Assembly: GCA_004565275.1 (NCBI GenBank)
Contig: SDOX01000002.1
Coordinates: 814,884 to 878,883, forward strand
DNA length: 64,000 nucleotides
Direction: 5' to 3'
Source of the DNA: Nannochloropsis salina CCMP1776
Lineage: Eukaryota > Sar > Eustigmatophyceae > Eustigmatales > Monodopsidaceae
Position numbers and translations under genes: made by a program. The notes beneath the pieces are model-generated. The model was not told the DNA's origin, did no database searches, and saw nothing but the letters and a program-made list of their open reading frames with translations. Below are positions 20,156 to 31,800 of the stretch, piece by piece (position 1 is the first letter of the stretch; every line of letters starts with the position of its first letter).

Positions 20156-23019
20156 ATGTCGATGCCCGTTCGATCTTGCGAAGCGTACGACGCGACTTTT
20201 GCCCTTGTACATTTCACTGGAACCTCTGATGTAGTGCAGTTCCTGACTCAGATTCTTATCTCTCTTTATTTCTCGCATAATCTGCTCCATGGAAGCATGG
20301 AGCAAGGTGTCGTCAAAAAGTTGCTGGCGGCACAAGTTGACGACGGTGAGGAAGGACAGACGAATGGAGTCCTCCAGCACTATGCGTACAGGTAACCAGT
20401 TCCCGCATATTCCACGTATTAAAATGATTATAAGACAATTCAATGCTATGATTTCGGTCTCATGCCTTATGCTTGCTATTCTCCTTTCAGAGCAATTGCT
20501 TTTGCTGAGCGTTTTCTAACAAGCAATCCGCCATGTCTAAAGCAAGCGGGACGGTGGTTCCACACAGGTAAGAGCAATATCTCCAATTTTGTACTTGATC
20601 GTAAAGTTTCTCTCTGTTCTTCCATGATAATCATTAAACTTTTTCTGGGCACAGCGCTTGTCTTCTTGGAGGTTCTTAAGGCTGGAGCGCGTAAGGAGTT
20701 CACTGACGGTAAGTGATAATAGCTGGGATGTGGTTCTAGTCGTAATATGTGAATATCAAATGGGATATGGTTCTAGTTACACCTTGAGTAGTGAATCTTG
20801 CGCGAAATATTCTTATTTATGAACATGCATTGTGAATGTTTTGAGCCTCCTTTAGTATACATTTCTGCAATAGATCTCTCAAACGGTATGACCTTACCCC
20901 AAAATACGTCAGAGCTCGAACGCGTACGTTTGTACGCATCTGAGAAGGCGCGGATGTACAGCCATTTGTTGGGAAATCTTGTTCCACTTAATGCAGACAA
21001 GGATGTACGAGACTTGTATGACTTTGAGGACGACAAGCCCGCCTTGGGACAAGGATCCTACGGCGTCGTCATTAAGGCTACGCACAAGCAGACAGGGCAG
21101 CATTTTGCGTGCAAGATCCTCTTTGTGAATCGCACTATAACAAACAGCGCAAAGGAAATCACAAAACTTCATAGCGAAGTGTCGATCATGCGAGAATTGG
21201 ACCACCCTCACATTGTCCGGTTACGTGAGGTATTCTACGCCCGCCGACGGATCTACATGATCATGGACTTGTGCACCGGGGGGAATCTGCTGGACTTTAT
21301 GAAACAAAATCCTAACAGACCTGATTCTGAACCTATGGCCCAGGATTTTCTTCGACAGATGCTCTATGCTCTCAAATACTTGCATGAGCACCAGATTGTC
21401 CACAGGGACCTGAAGTTGGAAAACTGGCTTCTCCAGTCTCGCCACCAAAACCGACAGCTCAAGCTGATCGATTTCGGCCTCTCGAAGTTCTTTAACAAGA
21501 ACGAAACGATGATGCAATCTGTTGGCTCTTTATACTACGTTGCGCCCGAAGTATTGGAAAATGGCTACTCGGAGGCGTGTGACATGTGGTCCATTGGGGT
21601 TATCGCTTACATGCTTTTATTCGGTCGTCCCCCTTTCTGGGGTAGTAATAATGACCAGATGCGCTCTCGAATCAGAAATGCTCAATTTTCCTTCCCCCCT
21701 GATCATCGCGTCTCGAACTCTGCCAAGGAGTTTGTGCGGCGTCTACTGATAAAGGACACGAAGCAACGCATGACTGCTCACGAGGCCCTGAACCACTATT
21801 TCCTCGCTGAGGCTCCTGCCAAAGGGACCGACTGCGGGAATGCTCCACATAATCTGCTATCACGGCAGAAAAGGCTGCCATCTCTACACGTTGGCTCTTC
21901 TTCCTCCGTCAACTCATCCAGCCCCTCAGCAGGTATGGTACTGGCGGGTAAGGACTTCCTTTCGCGTACTTTATGGCATGACCTCAGTATGTGCTTTGCA
22001 AGCCCATGTGACCCGTGCTTGCCAAACCCTTTTCGCTCAAATAAGATCTAATTGTCTATTCTTCAACTATCTCATAAACATCGCTTAAAGGTCCTGCCGT
22101 TTATGCCCTCTCCGAAGACGCTGAAGAACAAGATATCGTAACCGTGGCCCCCGACCAAGTCTTGAGCTCATTAGTGGAGTACAGTGCATTCGGTACCCTG
22201 AAGCGGCTCATTCTAGAAGTGATCGCATTCAATTTGACCCCCTCTCAAATTCAAGACATGGGGCAAGTCTTTCGCGCTATTGACAAGAAACAAAAGGGCA
22301 CAATATCTTTGGAAGACATAAAGGGGTATTTGATGAACGAGGACAAGGAAGTTCTCATTCCAATGGGGATCGAAGCGCAAATGAACGCGGTCGAGAAGGT
22401 CTTAACCGAGCACACGGCACATCATGAAATTAATTATAACGATTTTGTGGCCGCTATTATGTGGCGGCGCATACAGTACGATGAGGAGAAAATGCAGGTC
22501 GTCTTCGAGGCTCTCGACGTACATCGACAGGGTTTCCTTACGCCCGAGAGTATCCGGCAGGTTGTAGGTTTGGATAAGAAGCAGGAAGAGATTGATCGTA
22601 TGTTTGCGGAGGCAGACGTCAACAATGACGGCTGCATAGATTACACTGACTTCGCGAAGAGTTGGAAGCGCTATGTCGTTGACGTACAATATGCACCAAT
22701 GGTGGAAAAGATTCGCCAAGAGTTCTGCGACAGACCCGTCGCTAGACGCAAAGGAAGTCAAAGAAACACGTCTTGCGCCACGAACCGCACCAGTGGCACC
22801 ATCATCGACACCATCGGCGCTGCTCAGACAGGTATTGGCGCAGATATTGCAACTCTACCTAGTGGAGCCCCCCCACTTGAAGACATCCAAGTGATGTCTT
22901 CTAGCGTTCAGTCGCCTGACGTGCTCGCTTGTGCTGGAACTCCGAAAGCAGACAGCAAACAAGCCATCTGCACGAGCCATAAAAGAAAGCGCTTCGAGAT
23001 CGCAACTGAAGCAGCCTAA
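20156..23019 (+). CDS. Calcium-dependent protein kinase (CDPK) with a long N-terminal extension
   Basis: Five exons fit in phase: 20156-20391, 20491-20567, 20655-20708, 20856-21932 and 22091-23019, giving about 790 residues. The kinase domain spans about 175-440: glycine loop LGQGSYGVV, lysine in ACKIL, catalytic HRDLKLENWL, DFG in LIDFGLSKF, then YYVAPEVLENGY and SIGVIAYMLLFGRPPF. A calmodulin-like part from about 535 has four EF-hand positions; only the last (DVNNDGCIDYTDF, near 651) has a full set of Ca-ligands. Loops at about 542 (DKKQKGTISLED) and 616 (DVHRQGFLTPES) are degenerate. This is the CDPK layout of plants, alveolates and stramenopiles, which couples calcium to Ser/Thr phosphorylation. 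The first ~165 residues (AIAFAERFL, GRWFHTALVFLEVLKAG, VRLYASEKARMYSHLLGNL) faintly resemble Vta1/LIP5 N-domains. The start codon is uncertain; the kinase call is firm. Confidence 0.88.
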
Positions 23020-23231
23020 GTACATAAATTGCATATGTAGCAAAAATTATCAAATAGGTAAAGCAAGGTTAAAAGACAAGATGGAAAATGCTGCAAATCA
23101 TAAAATGCTGCGTGCTTTAAGTAGCAGATTTGACGTCATTTCGTGAATAATTCAAATTACACAAGTATTTTAAAAAGATATCTTTGATCATTTTTGGGCC
23201 ACCGGATATTTCATGAATTTATTTACAACCT

Positions 23232-26016
23232 TTATTTTACTTTTTGTGTGGTCTTGATCGCATTTCCAAATCCCAACCGTACCCGTTTTACTGTTGAGGA
23301 CAAAGGCCCCGCAAGTTCACGCGTTTCAAGCTTGTCGAGCAGCCTCCCCATACCTAGCAACCTTATACCATCTCCACCCACTACGAGGGCCGGTGGAGTT
23401 GCGATCATTAAGGCCTCAAGGGTGCCGATTACTTCAAGCACAGTTTTCGATTTTGACAAGATTCCACGGCCCGTATTGTCCAAACGGTTTTCAAGCGCTG
23501 ATGCGAGTTTCCCGTCTAGTAAAACACCCAAGACTAGCGAAGCAAGGGGACGTGGAGCCAAAACTTGGTGCCAAAAGCAGGCGTTGCGAAAAAGCTTCAA
23601 TGCGACAAATATTTGTCGCCGCTGGAACTCCCATAGTGAAATTCCCGCCTCGGGTCCAAGTAAAGGCAAGCACAGCTTGGTGATGGCTTTCTCTAAGCGA
23701 GAAAAGGGTGCCCGAAGTAGAGACTCCAGAGCATGCTTTCCTGGCTCGTAGATGAGTAATCCTTGTATGGCTGATATTGCCCGCTGTGTCTCTCTTTCCG
23801 AAAAAGGATCGTAGCACTCACTGAGAAGGCCTTCTAATCGACTCACGGCTACCTTTTCTACCAGTTGTGGCACTAGACGGTCATCTGGATCTTCTCCTTC
23901 TTGCTCAGGCACCGATCCTTCCTCCTGAGACTGTCCGTACTCAAACAGGCGCTCAAACCAGGGGAAGGCCTCGATCGCGGCTGCCCCGAAATCCTTCCCG
24001 CCCGCCCCATCCCCATCCTCCATCGAACGCACTGGCCCAAGCGGATTCCAGGCCACCATTTCAACGCGCACGTAAGGTTCTAGTACCTGAGGCAAGGCTG
24101 TGGGGACATAGGCGGTGTGATAGTCCTTGGGCAACTTGCGTTTCCAATCCTCAAAGCGTTGAACCACGGCGTCCAGAGCTTTGAATTCGTCCGCTACGTC
24201 CTCAAAGATCACCCCAGCTGCCTCCAGCAACTTGGCCTGCCTAGTGCGCAAAGTTTCAACCTCAGAATCACTTTCCTCAGCGCCGCTGAAAGTCGCCTCC
24301 GCTTCAGCCTTGTCGCCGCCCGTGCCGTCATTGATCCTCTCGAGCACGCTTGCCAGGCGGCCCCGCCGTTCCCTCCGTCGCCTTTCCTTGCTCATTTCGC
24401 CGCTTGCATCCCTCCCAAACTCGTCCAGGTCGTGATGCGCTGCGCCAGGCGCACCTGTTCCCTTGCTCAGGCTCTCTTTCAGGGCGATGACCACCTCCGG
24501 GTCGTACCCCTGCAGAGACAGCAGCATTCCCGCCTGGGAAGACTGCTGTTCCTTTCCGTCCGTCTCAAGCGCCTCCTCCAACGCATCTTCCTGGTCTTGC
24601 ACTCTCCTACTCATTCGCCGCTCGTATCCTTCTCTCCACAATTGCGCCATGGCGGCCTCTAGTTCCCCGACCATCGCTTCCTTCTCTCTGAGGCAGCCGC
24701 AGAGGCTGGACAAAAAGATACGCACGTCCTGAAAATACTCGAACCTGGCTGCCGTGCCGTCGAATTCTTTTTGCATCTTTTCCAGTCCGTCCTTGACCGA
24801 GGCCACCTCGCTCCGTGTCTTCTCAGCGGTCCGTGAGTTTCGGTCGTGGCTCTCCTCCAGGCGGCTCTGGACTGACCGCATGTCCGCCAAGACCGTCTCC
24901 ACGCTCTTGAAATCAGAGTCCTTCGGCCCCTTCGATGGCATAGCCATGCTGCTGTAGTGTACGGGGCAGGAGGTCGAGCAGGCGTCCGAGTGAAGAAGTC
25001 GGCTCCGCGAGTCTCACAACCCTCGCCATCCACGTCACCCATGCATCGCTTACCTCAAGGACGCAGTCAAACTCAGGTCTCTCGCTCCCCTGCCCTCTAA
25101 AGCCATACTTCTACCGTCGCTCGTCTCGCCTCGCCCTGTCCTGACCCCGCGGCGTATCACCTCGCTCTCCCAGTCCTTGTCGATGCGCGGGTCCGGCTCA
25201 CTGATCGCGTCCAGCCTCCTCGCGGCTCCCTGTGGTGCCAGGGAGTCCCGTGAAGCAAGCTCAACGTTCATGTTTCCAATGTCATTCATTTAAATTAATA
25301 GAAGAAGCAGTGTGCTGTCAGGCAGAAATCTCTAGGCGCCACATGCGGCAAACTTTTTGAACATGTATAAGGATGCCCGTCCGGAAATGATGGTTTGTTG
25401 TAATCATCCAGCAGCCCCTGACCCGTAAATCCCCAAATACTGGTATTCACTCTCTGTACCCATGTCTTACCTTGCCACTCCAGCACATAGTACCGCCTTG
25501 CCCACTCGCCTCCAGCGAAATGAAGTCCATGCCCTCCTCCGCTCCAAGCCCATTCCCAGAGCCCAACATCCCTCTTCTCCGCTTTTCTTTCTTCAAATGC
25601 TCCAATTGTGCGCTGTGGACATCATAATCTTCCGTGTCCACCCCCTCGGCGTCCTCTTTCTCGCCATCCGTGTCTTCAGGCACCTCAAACGCTACCCGTG
25701 CTTTTGCCTCTGTCGTCCGAGAGGCCTTGATGCTGACCTGGAAATTTTGCACCTTTTTCAACTCCGCGAGTTTCTCCTTGCTATATTCACCCCCACCACC
25801 TGAGTAAGAAACTCCTCCACCTTGATTTGCGTTCGCAATCCCTTCTACGGCGGCCTTTTCATCCAAGTGCTCTTCGAGTGCCCTCTGCAATGATTTCTTG
25901 CTGGCAAAGGCCTTCTTGTTCTTTTTCTTGCTTTTCAAAGTTTTCAATCCACCACTGCCCCCATCCTCGTCGTCTTCAACATCGTCAGCAAAGCTGAGGA
26001 ATGCGGACGCCTTCAT
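23232..26016 (-). CDS. GCFC domain protein (PAXBP1/GCF2/ILP1-like splicing factor)
   Basis: Three exons: 25471-26016 (ATG at 26016), 25054 to about 25259, and 23232-24948. Donors are GTAAGA and GTAAGC; phases agree. A start of exon 2 at 25229 would fit equally, and exon 3 begins at a doubled CAGCAG. The product is about 820 residues, near the 917 of human PAXBP1. The acidic start FLSFADDVEDDEDGGSGG with a Lys-rich patch, then DPRIDKDWESEVIRRGV, is the family's N-terminal pattern. A coiled-coil of about 100 residues follows (LADMRSVQSRLEESHDRN), then the GCFC domain (EDWKRKLPKDYHTAYVPTAL, ALPQVLEPYVRVEMVAWNPL). GCFC proteins belong to nuclear spliceosome-associated complexes; older work called them GC-rich DNA binders. 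The C-terminal quarter is weakly conserved to my eye. Confidence 0.82.
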
Positions 26017-26669
26017 CTGTGCAGTATCAAAGCCATTTAGCCATGGTAAAAATCTGAGTAGCCTGTAATCCCCTGCTGATATGCTCTAAATGGCTCATGA
26101 AGTGCACCAAGGTGAGTTGTGCCTCGCCAGAAAAAGCCTGCCATGGTATACGCAAATGGAGCTTTAATGACTCACAGACTCCCTCTTTGGGCTAGAGGGC
26201 AGCAACGCTTGCCGACAGGTTGGCTGGAGGGACAATGGGAGGAATGTGGTACCATCGCTGAGAAGGGCTTCTCAAATGAGGCTCCTCCGCGACCGCCCCT
26301 TTCCCCTGACGCATGGTGCACTTTTGTCGTGGAGGGAGGCCTGGCGTCTCTATCAGGCAAGTTATCATACGTGTGAATGGTTGTAGATGAAGCATTGTGC
26401 CGAGTCTGCCTTCCGGACACAGCTTTTTCGCGGCACATTCTCTTGGCGCCGTATCAGGATACTACCAGTACTTTCTTTTGAGGGGCTTGCTGCAGGGCCT
26501 TATTTAATGCACTTCTTTGAACTTGTCAAGACCGTTCATACATTTGTGACACGTTCCAAATACATTTTGGTCAAGGTTATCGGTAGCTCATCAGCATTCC
26601 TAGGTGCTCTGCCAGCCGTCCGGGCGGTGGGCGACCGCGCTAGATCAGGAGAGCAGTAGCAGTCGCGCA
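26017..26669. promoter_or_regulatory. Divergent promoter region, GCFC gene and TIM17
   Basis: About 650 bases between two start codons on opposite strands. Both promoters must be here. Short open frames occur but none resembles a known protein, and I recognise no specific element. Confidence 0.5.
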
Positions 26670-27875
26670 ATGGAGGGCCGGGAGCCTTGCCCTTACCGTA
26701 TTGTGGACGATGTTGGCGGCGCGTTTTGCATGGGATCTATAGGAGGAGGGATCTGGCATTACTTCAAGGGAGTGCGAAATGCCCCTAAAGGGGAGAGGCT
26801 GCGAGGTGGCATTTCATCTGTTAAAGCCAGGGCGCCGCTAGTAGGAGGTACGTTGGCTGGGGGTTGGGGTAAACGAATGCTGCGTTTTGAGGGGGGGAGA
26901 ACGCATTTGCAGCGTTATTCAATCTACGAAAATGTATTTTGGGGGGGTTGTGATAAGTAAAGACAGGTCTTGAAGCATTGGTGGGCTCTAAGATAGAAGT
27001 TTTAGGTGGTCGAGATATGGAGAAGCTCGTCACACTGGAAGTTCTCAGTTCATTCTTGCCTTGTCACAGGTGCTTTCGCCGTCTGGGGTCTATGTTTCGC
27101 TAGCTTTGATTGTAGCATAGCAGCGATACGGAAAAAGGTGCGTGATGAGTGCAAGGATTTGTTGTAACGTGGCGACAAACCGTCGAGGCACGCTTGGCTC
27201 TCCCCTCACGTTCGCGGGCGACTGCCTGCCCCGCATGGCTCAAATGTGCGTGATCTCAGACAGCATGATTACATCACAGGAGGATCCATGGAACGCCATC
27301 TTGTCTGGAGCATGCACAGGAGGGCTGCTGGCAATACGAGCAGGCCCAAAAGCGGCCGGCAAGAACGCGGTCATCGGGGGTTTAGTGCTCGCCATGATTG
27401 AAGGGGCATCCATCGCCATTACCAAGGTAAGCACGCCTATGCAGAATTGGATGAGTGCCCACGGGCGTGCCGCCAAGAATTGCAGGGTAGGGGATTTCCT
27501 TGCTTGGCGTTCCCCCTTGTTGGTCTCTGACCCTGTCCATTTGTTTCCACTCAGTTTTTCGCGCCCTCAGCCTCGACACCGGAGATGGGGGCCCCGGCAT
27601 TGCCCGACCCTACTCTACCGCCCACGGGACCTGGGATGCTTTCGAGTTTTGGCGGGAGTTCTTTCGGTGGAGGGGAGGAGAGCGGGTCCGCCTCCCCCTC
27701 CTACGCAGACGACCCCAGCGCGCCGGGCACAGGGGGAGGGTTTGACACGGGTGGCGATTTCTTGGCGCCAGCTTTGGGCGGTGGGGGCGACGGAGGAGGG
27801 TCATCAGCGCCAGAGCTAGGTGGAGGGGGAGGGGGGGGGCAAGGGTGGTTTGGGGGGATGTTTGGAAGCAAGTGA
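26670..27875 (+). CDS. TIM17: TIM17 mitochondrial inner-membrane translocase subunit
   Basis: Four exons: 26670-26847, 27070-27137, 27280-27426 and 27555-27875, with GT-AG introns whose phases agree (1, 0, 0). The product has 237 residues. The start REPCPYRIVDDVGGAFCMG, then GGISSVKARAPLVGG, GAFAVWGLCFASFDC, IRKKEDPWNAILSGACTGG and VIGGLVLAMIEGASIA are diagnostic of Tim17 rather than Tim22 or Tim23. The four hydrophobic helices are Gly/Ala-rich as usual. Tim17 forms part of the TIM23 channel that moves presequence proteins into the matrix or inner membrane. The last exon adds about 107 residues with strong Gly/Ser/Pro bias, ending GQGWFGGMFGSK; such a tail is longer than in yeast and is probably disordered. 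Confidence 0.95.
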
Positions 27876-28870
27876 GGTGAATGTACTGGTACAGCGTGAT
27901 TCAGTTCAAAGGCAAGGTCGGTCGGTTAGGATAAGTTTTGAGCTCGAGAAGCATAGAGGGCTAGAGTGTGACGGCCCTGTGAATCTATTAAACTAGGGCG
28001 GATGGATGGAGCGTTGTGGCTTCGACTCACAAGAGAGACCAGGAGGCAGGACAAGGAGGGACGTGGGCTATAGATGTCCATTGTGGACGCCGAGGCACTT
28101 CACTCCAAAGAAATCGAGCGAAGAGGGGAAAAGGTTCCATGACTATTACATAAGAAAGCTTTGCATTCCCATTACATTGTTTTCATGCTGCATCAAGCAT
28201 GTCGAAACGGACACGTTCCCGATTCTCTCTGCATCCAAACTGCTTCACAGAGGATCAAAGAAAAGTCCGCTTTCACAACTTGTAATGCCTATGACTCCAG
28301 CCAGTCATGGACAAGCACGAATGCTACCAGCACCCAAGTCCTTTTCTCCCAATGGATTACGAACACAAGCGGCGCTATGTTTGTCGACAGTGTCGGCCTG
28401 GCTACGTGTCTCAATCGTGTTCAGTACTTCTTAAATCCCAGTCGTCTAGACTCCCTATCCCCCCCATACTTTGCTACCCTAGGTGCAAATCATGTCGTTG
28501 CTCTTTCTCTTGACATTTTAGCACATTTTCTTGAATTTTGCTGTACAAGCTGTGGCTCTATTAGCTGGAAACCCCTTTCTTTCCCTCTCACCACTCTATT
28601 GTTGCAAGCACGAATAATGACGATAGAATACTTTTTTCATAAAAAATTGACCAAAGCCCGGTCAATTCCTGCTTTTTTCCACCGAAACTTCATGCTGGAA
28701 AGAATTGGTTTCTTCCCTTGTCCAGCAAGTACTGATACGACCATTCAAGACTAAACTATCGTAACATTATTTGCGTTTTCATCTAGGTTCCTATTTAAAG
28801 GGATTTAAGCAGACATGAATTAGCTACAGTTTTGCTTACTTCCTTGAATCATCTAGAGGCTATTGGCTTC
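27876..28870. other. Convergent intergenic region
   Basis: About 1 kb between the 3' ends of TIM17 and the minus-strand fusion gene. A plus frame from the ATG at 28185 to 28754 (189 codons) is open, but its Ser/Leu/Phe-rich product matches no domain I know. In AT-rich, 3'-flanking DNA it is probably a chance frame. Confidence 0.5.
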
Positions 28871-31800
28871 TCATGAGAAACGCCCATCCTCAGCAGGACC
28901 AAGCCGGACACGAATAAATTGAGGCGCGTACAAGGTGAGCTGTCCGTCGTCAAACAAAATGCCGGAATCTGACGGGGCGTTGCACACATAACTGAATACA
29001 AACTCCACATCCCCGCCAGGCAAACCTTCCCGTGCGAGTTCGGGATGCCCTTTTCCGGCATAACATCGATATAAGCTCAAATCGTCGTATGGGGCGGGAA
29101 TGCTGTGGATAACAGCGGACGTCCAGGGGCCCGACACGCTACGTGCGCTCCAAAGGACCAATTGCGCGCTTACACTGTCCACCGCCAGTGAGACCCAAGC
29201 GCCCAGCTCGGAATTGTACTGCAGGCTTGTCTCAGCATTAGCCGGCGATATAATGCCTTTCCTTCTTCTGGCCACCGAGGCCTCCGCTTCCGTGGTAGAC
29301 ATCCAAAGCTCTTGCACGTCACTTTCCCTGCTTTCATGGGCTTCCTCCACCAAAACTTCCATGCGATCAAATCTGCGCTTGAGCAGATCCGTTACTTTGA
29401 TTCGGCCCAGCACGTTTTTAGAAGCTTCGTCGTCGTACACCCCCAAGCCCCGCGCCCCAACATTCCCTACCAGGTAGAGCACATCCTCCGGACTGTCCGC
29501 AATCTCTTTTCCTCCGCCCACCGCCACGGCGGAGAACCAATTATGCGTTCCATTAGTGCCTGCGATATCCGTCACACTATATCGCCATCTGTTGGGCGCT
29601 GCGGCAGGATTCTCGATGACAATGAGCGATGTGCCTTCGACCTCGAAATTCATTCCGTCTGCCACCCCCAGAAAATCCGTGAGATTGTGTGTCTTCTGCA
29701 CGCGTTGGGCAAAGAGCACGATCTTGACCACTCCCTGATACTCCACGCTCACGCCGCTTACAGGCCATAGCACCGTTCCAGCCGCCTGGCCCGCCTCTGC
29801 TTCGAACGGCGCTGTTGGTGAGCCGTCCAGGTCATAACCCCAGAAGAAGGTGACATCTGATGGAGTTAACAACTCTCCTGCAGCTCCTAAATCAGCACCG
29901 GAAGGGAAGAAAGCTACTGCGTTGCTTATGGTCGTGTGCATGCCTTGGCGTTTGAGCCCGTCGCTGGTCCCTAGGTAGGTATCTCCGAGCAGCCACATGT
30001 AAGACCCATGGCCGGCGACGGAGGGCAGGCGGAAGGATGTTGCCACATCTGAACCTAGATAACCGAAGCGGCGCGGCGCAAGCAGTCCCGACAGCTCCGG
30101 AGCAGGTTCCACGCTGATGTCGCGGTCTCTCCAAACCCTCTCCACTGGCTTCTTGAGGATAGCTCGATTGCTGCTTTGTTTGACGAAGGGCGTGTGCTCA
30201 AAGCCCACTTCGCTGAAGCGGTGCAGTTCCTCCACAGGCACGAACAAAGCCAATGCCTGGGTCAAGATGTTGGCCTCCGTCCAGCGTTGGTAGAACATGC
30301 CCCCCTCCAAGTCCAAATAGTCAAAGAAGGACAAGTACTCGGGGCTGCGCCAAAAGGCACTGTGGCTGATGATAAAACCATCGTAGAAAACTGCGTCAGG
30401 AGGGAGCAATTCCAGGAACGTAGGCGTCACGTCCTCTTGGCGAGCATACCCTGTTGTCGCCTCGAGCAAGCCGGCCGTGCAACGGCTGTCATCCACAACC
30501 GTTAACAGGTATCCAAAAGTCTTTCCACCGTTCGCCATGCTCATAAACGGATCTACTGTCACATTCTCGGTTAGTACGGCCCCGGGTGCGAGACGCCAGA
30601 GGTAGTCGTATTGAGCCACCAGTTTGCCCACGCCGCTTGACGCCATGTATCGGTTTCTTTTCCGATCGGTAATCGAGTCATCTCCGAAGGCGCAATTGAC
30701 ATAAGAAGGGACACTAGCCGGGTCTATCCACGCAGGCAAGGCCTGTGCGGCCAAGAAACTCAAGTCGTGGAACTCCACCACGGAGCGTGTAGCGTGTCGA
30801 ATAGCAGTGCGACGTTCATAGGTCAAGTCAGCCGCAAAAATAGCTACAGGATAATGAAAATGGTCATTAAAATGGGTATCCAAGCTAGAGAGCGTGGTTA
30901 AAAGTTTTTCCAGCTGGCCGGGTTCGTCGTTTAGGACGGCATACACTACGCCACTGGGACGACCCGAGAAGCAGGTGCCGTTGCCACCACCCCCGTGGCC
31001 GGGCTTATGCTCCCCCGCGCTAGTGCTCGCGCTGCAATTGCCGGGGTGGAGGCTTCCACCCGCGCGTGAGAAGAGGGTCTGCGCCGGGGAAGGAAGGCCG
31101 GACGCATTGCGAGCAATGAAGGGGAGATGTGTGTAGGCGATGTCGGTGAATTGGTGAACTTCCGACTCATTGACGAAGAGGGAGACACCGATGCTTCGAA
31201 TGGGCGCGTCCCCCCACCGGTGGTAGTAAATTCCCCCCAAATGATCGATGTGCTCGAAGAAGTTTCGGTACGCCGCAGACGTCCAGATACTGCTGTGCGA
31301 CACCTCAAAGTTGTTGTAAAAAACAGCTCCCTCTGTCCAGCGTGTAAAAAAAGTCGGCTCCAGTCCCTCCCGATCCACGTAGTCCCTCGTTGCATTCCAG
31401 AGACCAAGCACGCATTTTGGGTCATCCTGCACAATGTTAGTGAAGCCGTACCGCTTCCCATTCTCCGCCATGAGCCTGAACACGTCATAGCCCACTTCCT
31501 CGGTGATCAAACTGTCGTCATCGAGGCGCCACTGCCAGTCGTACTCTTTGCTCAGTTCCTCCGCCGCAAAAAAGGCAAGGAACCGATTCATATGCCGATA
31601 TCCTACTGTGGAGGAGTGGGGGCTGCAAGGAGTCCTTTCCGGAATTTTCGCTCGGTCCAGCCAGGCCGGGATTTTGAAACCCACTGTGCGAAACTGGAGG
31701 TGGAAACGCACTGCCTCCTGGAGCTGCTTTTTTTCTGCCTCCCCAAAATCCTCGTGGAAGATGATGAGAGGGTAATTGTAATGCCGGTTGAAGTTTTCCT

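Noticed and set aside
20129-20443. Minus frame of 104 codons considered as an MLH3-like exon
   Set aside because: Opposite the plus exon at 20156-20391, whose splice phases fit the kinase; it shows no MutL motif.
24117-24662. Plus frame of 181 codons
   Set aside because: Antisense to the GCFC domain exon, which is conserved.
28185-28754. Plus frame of 189 codons between convergent genes
   Set aside because: No domain, AT-rich 3'-flanking composition, no upstream promoter space that is convincing.
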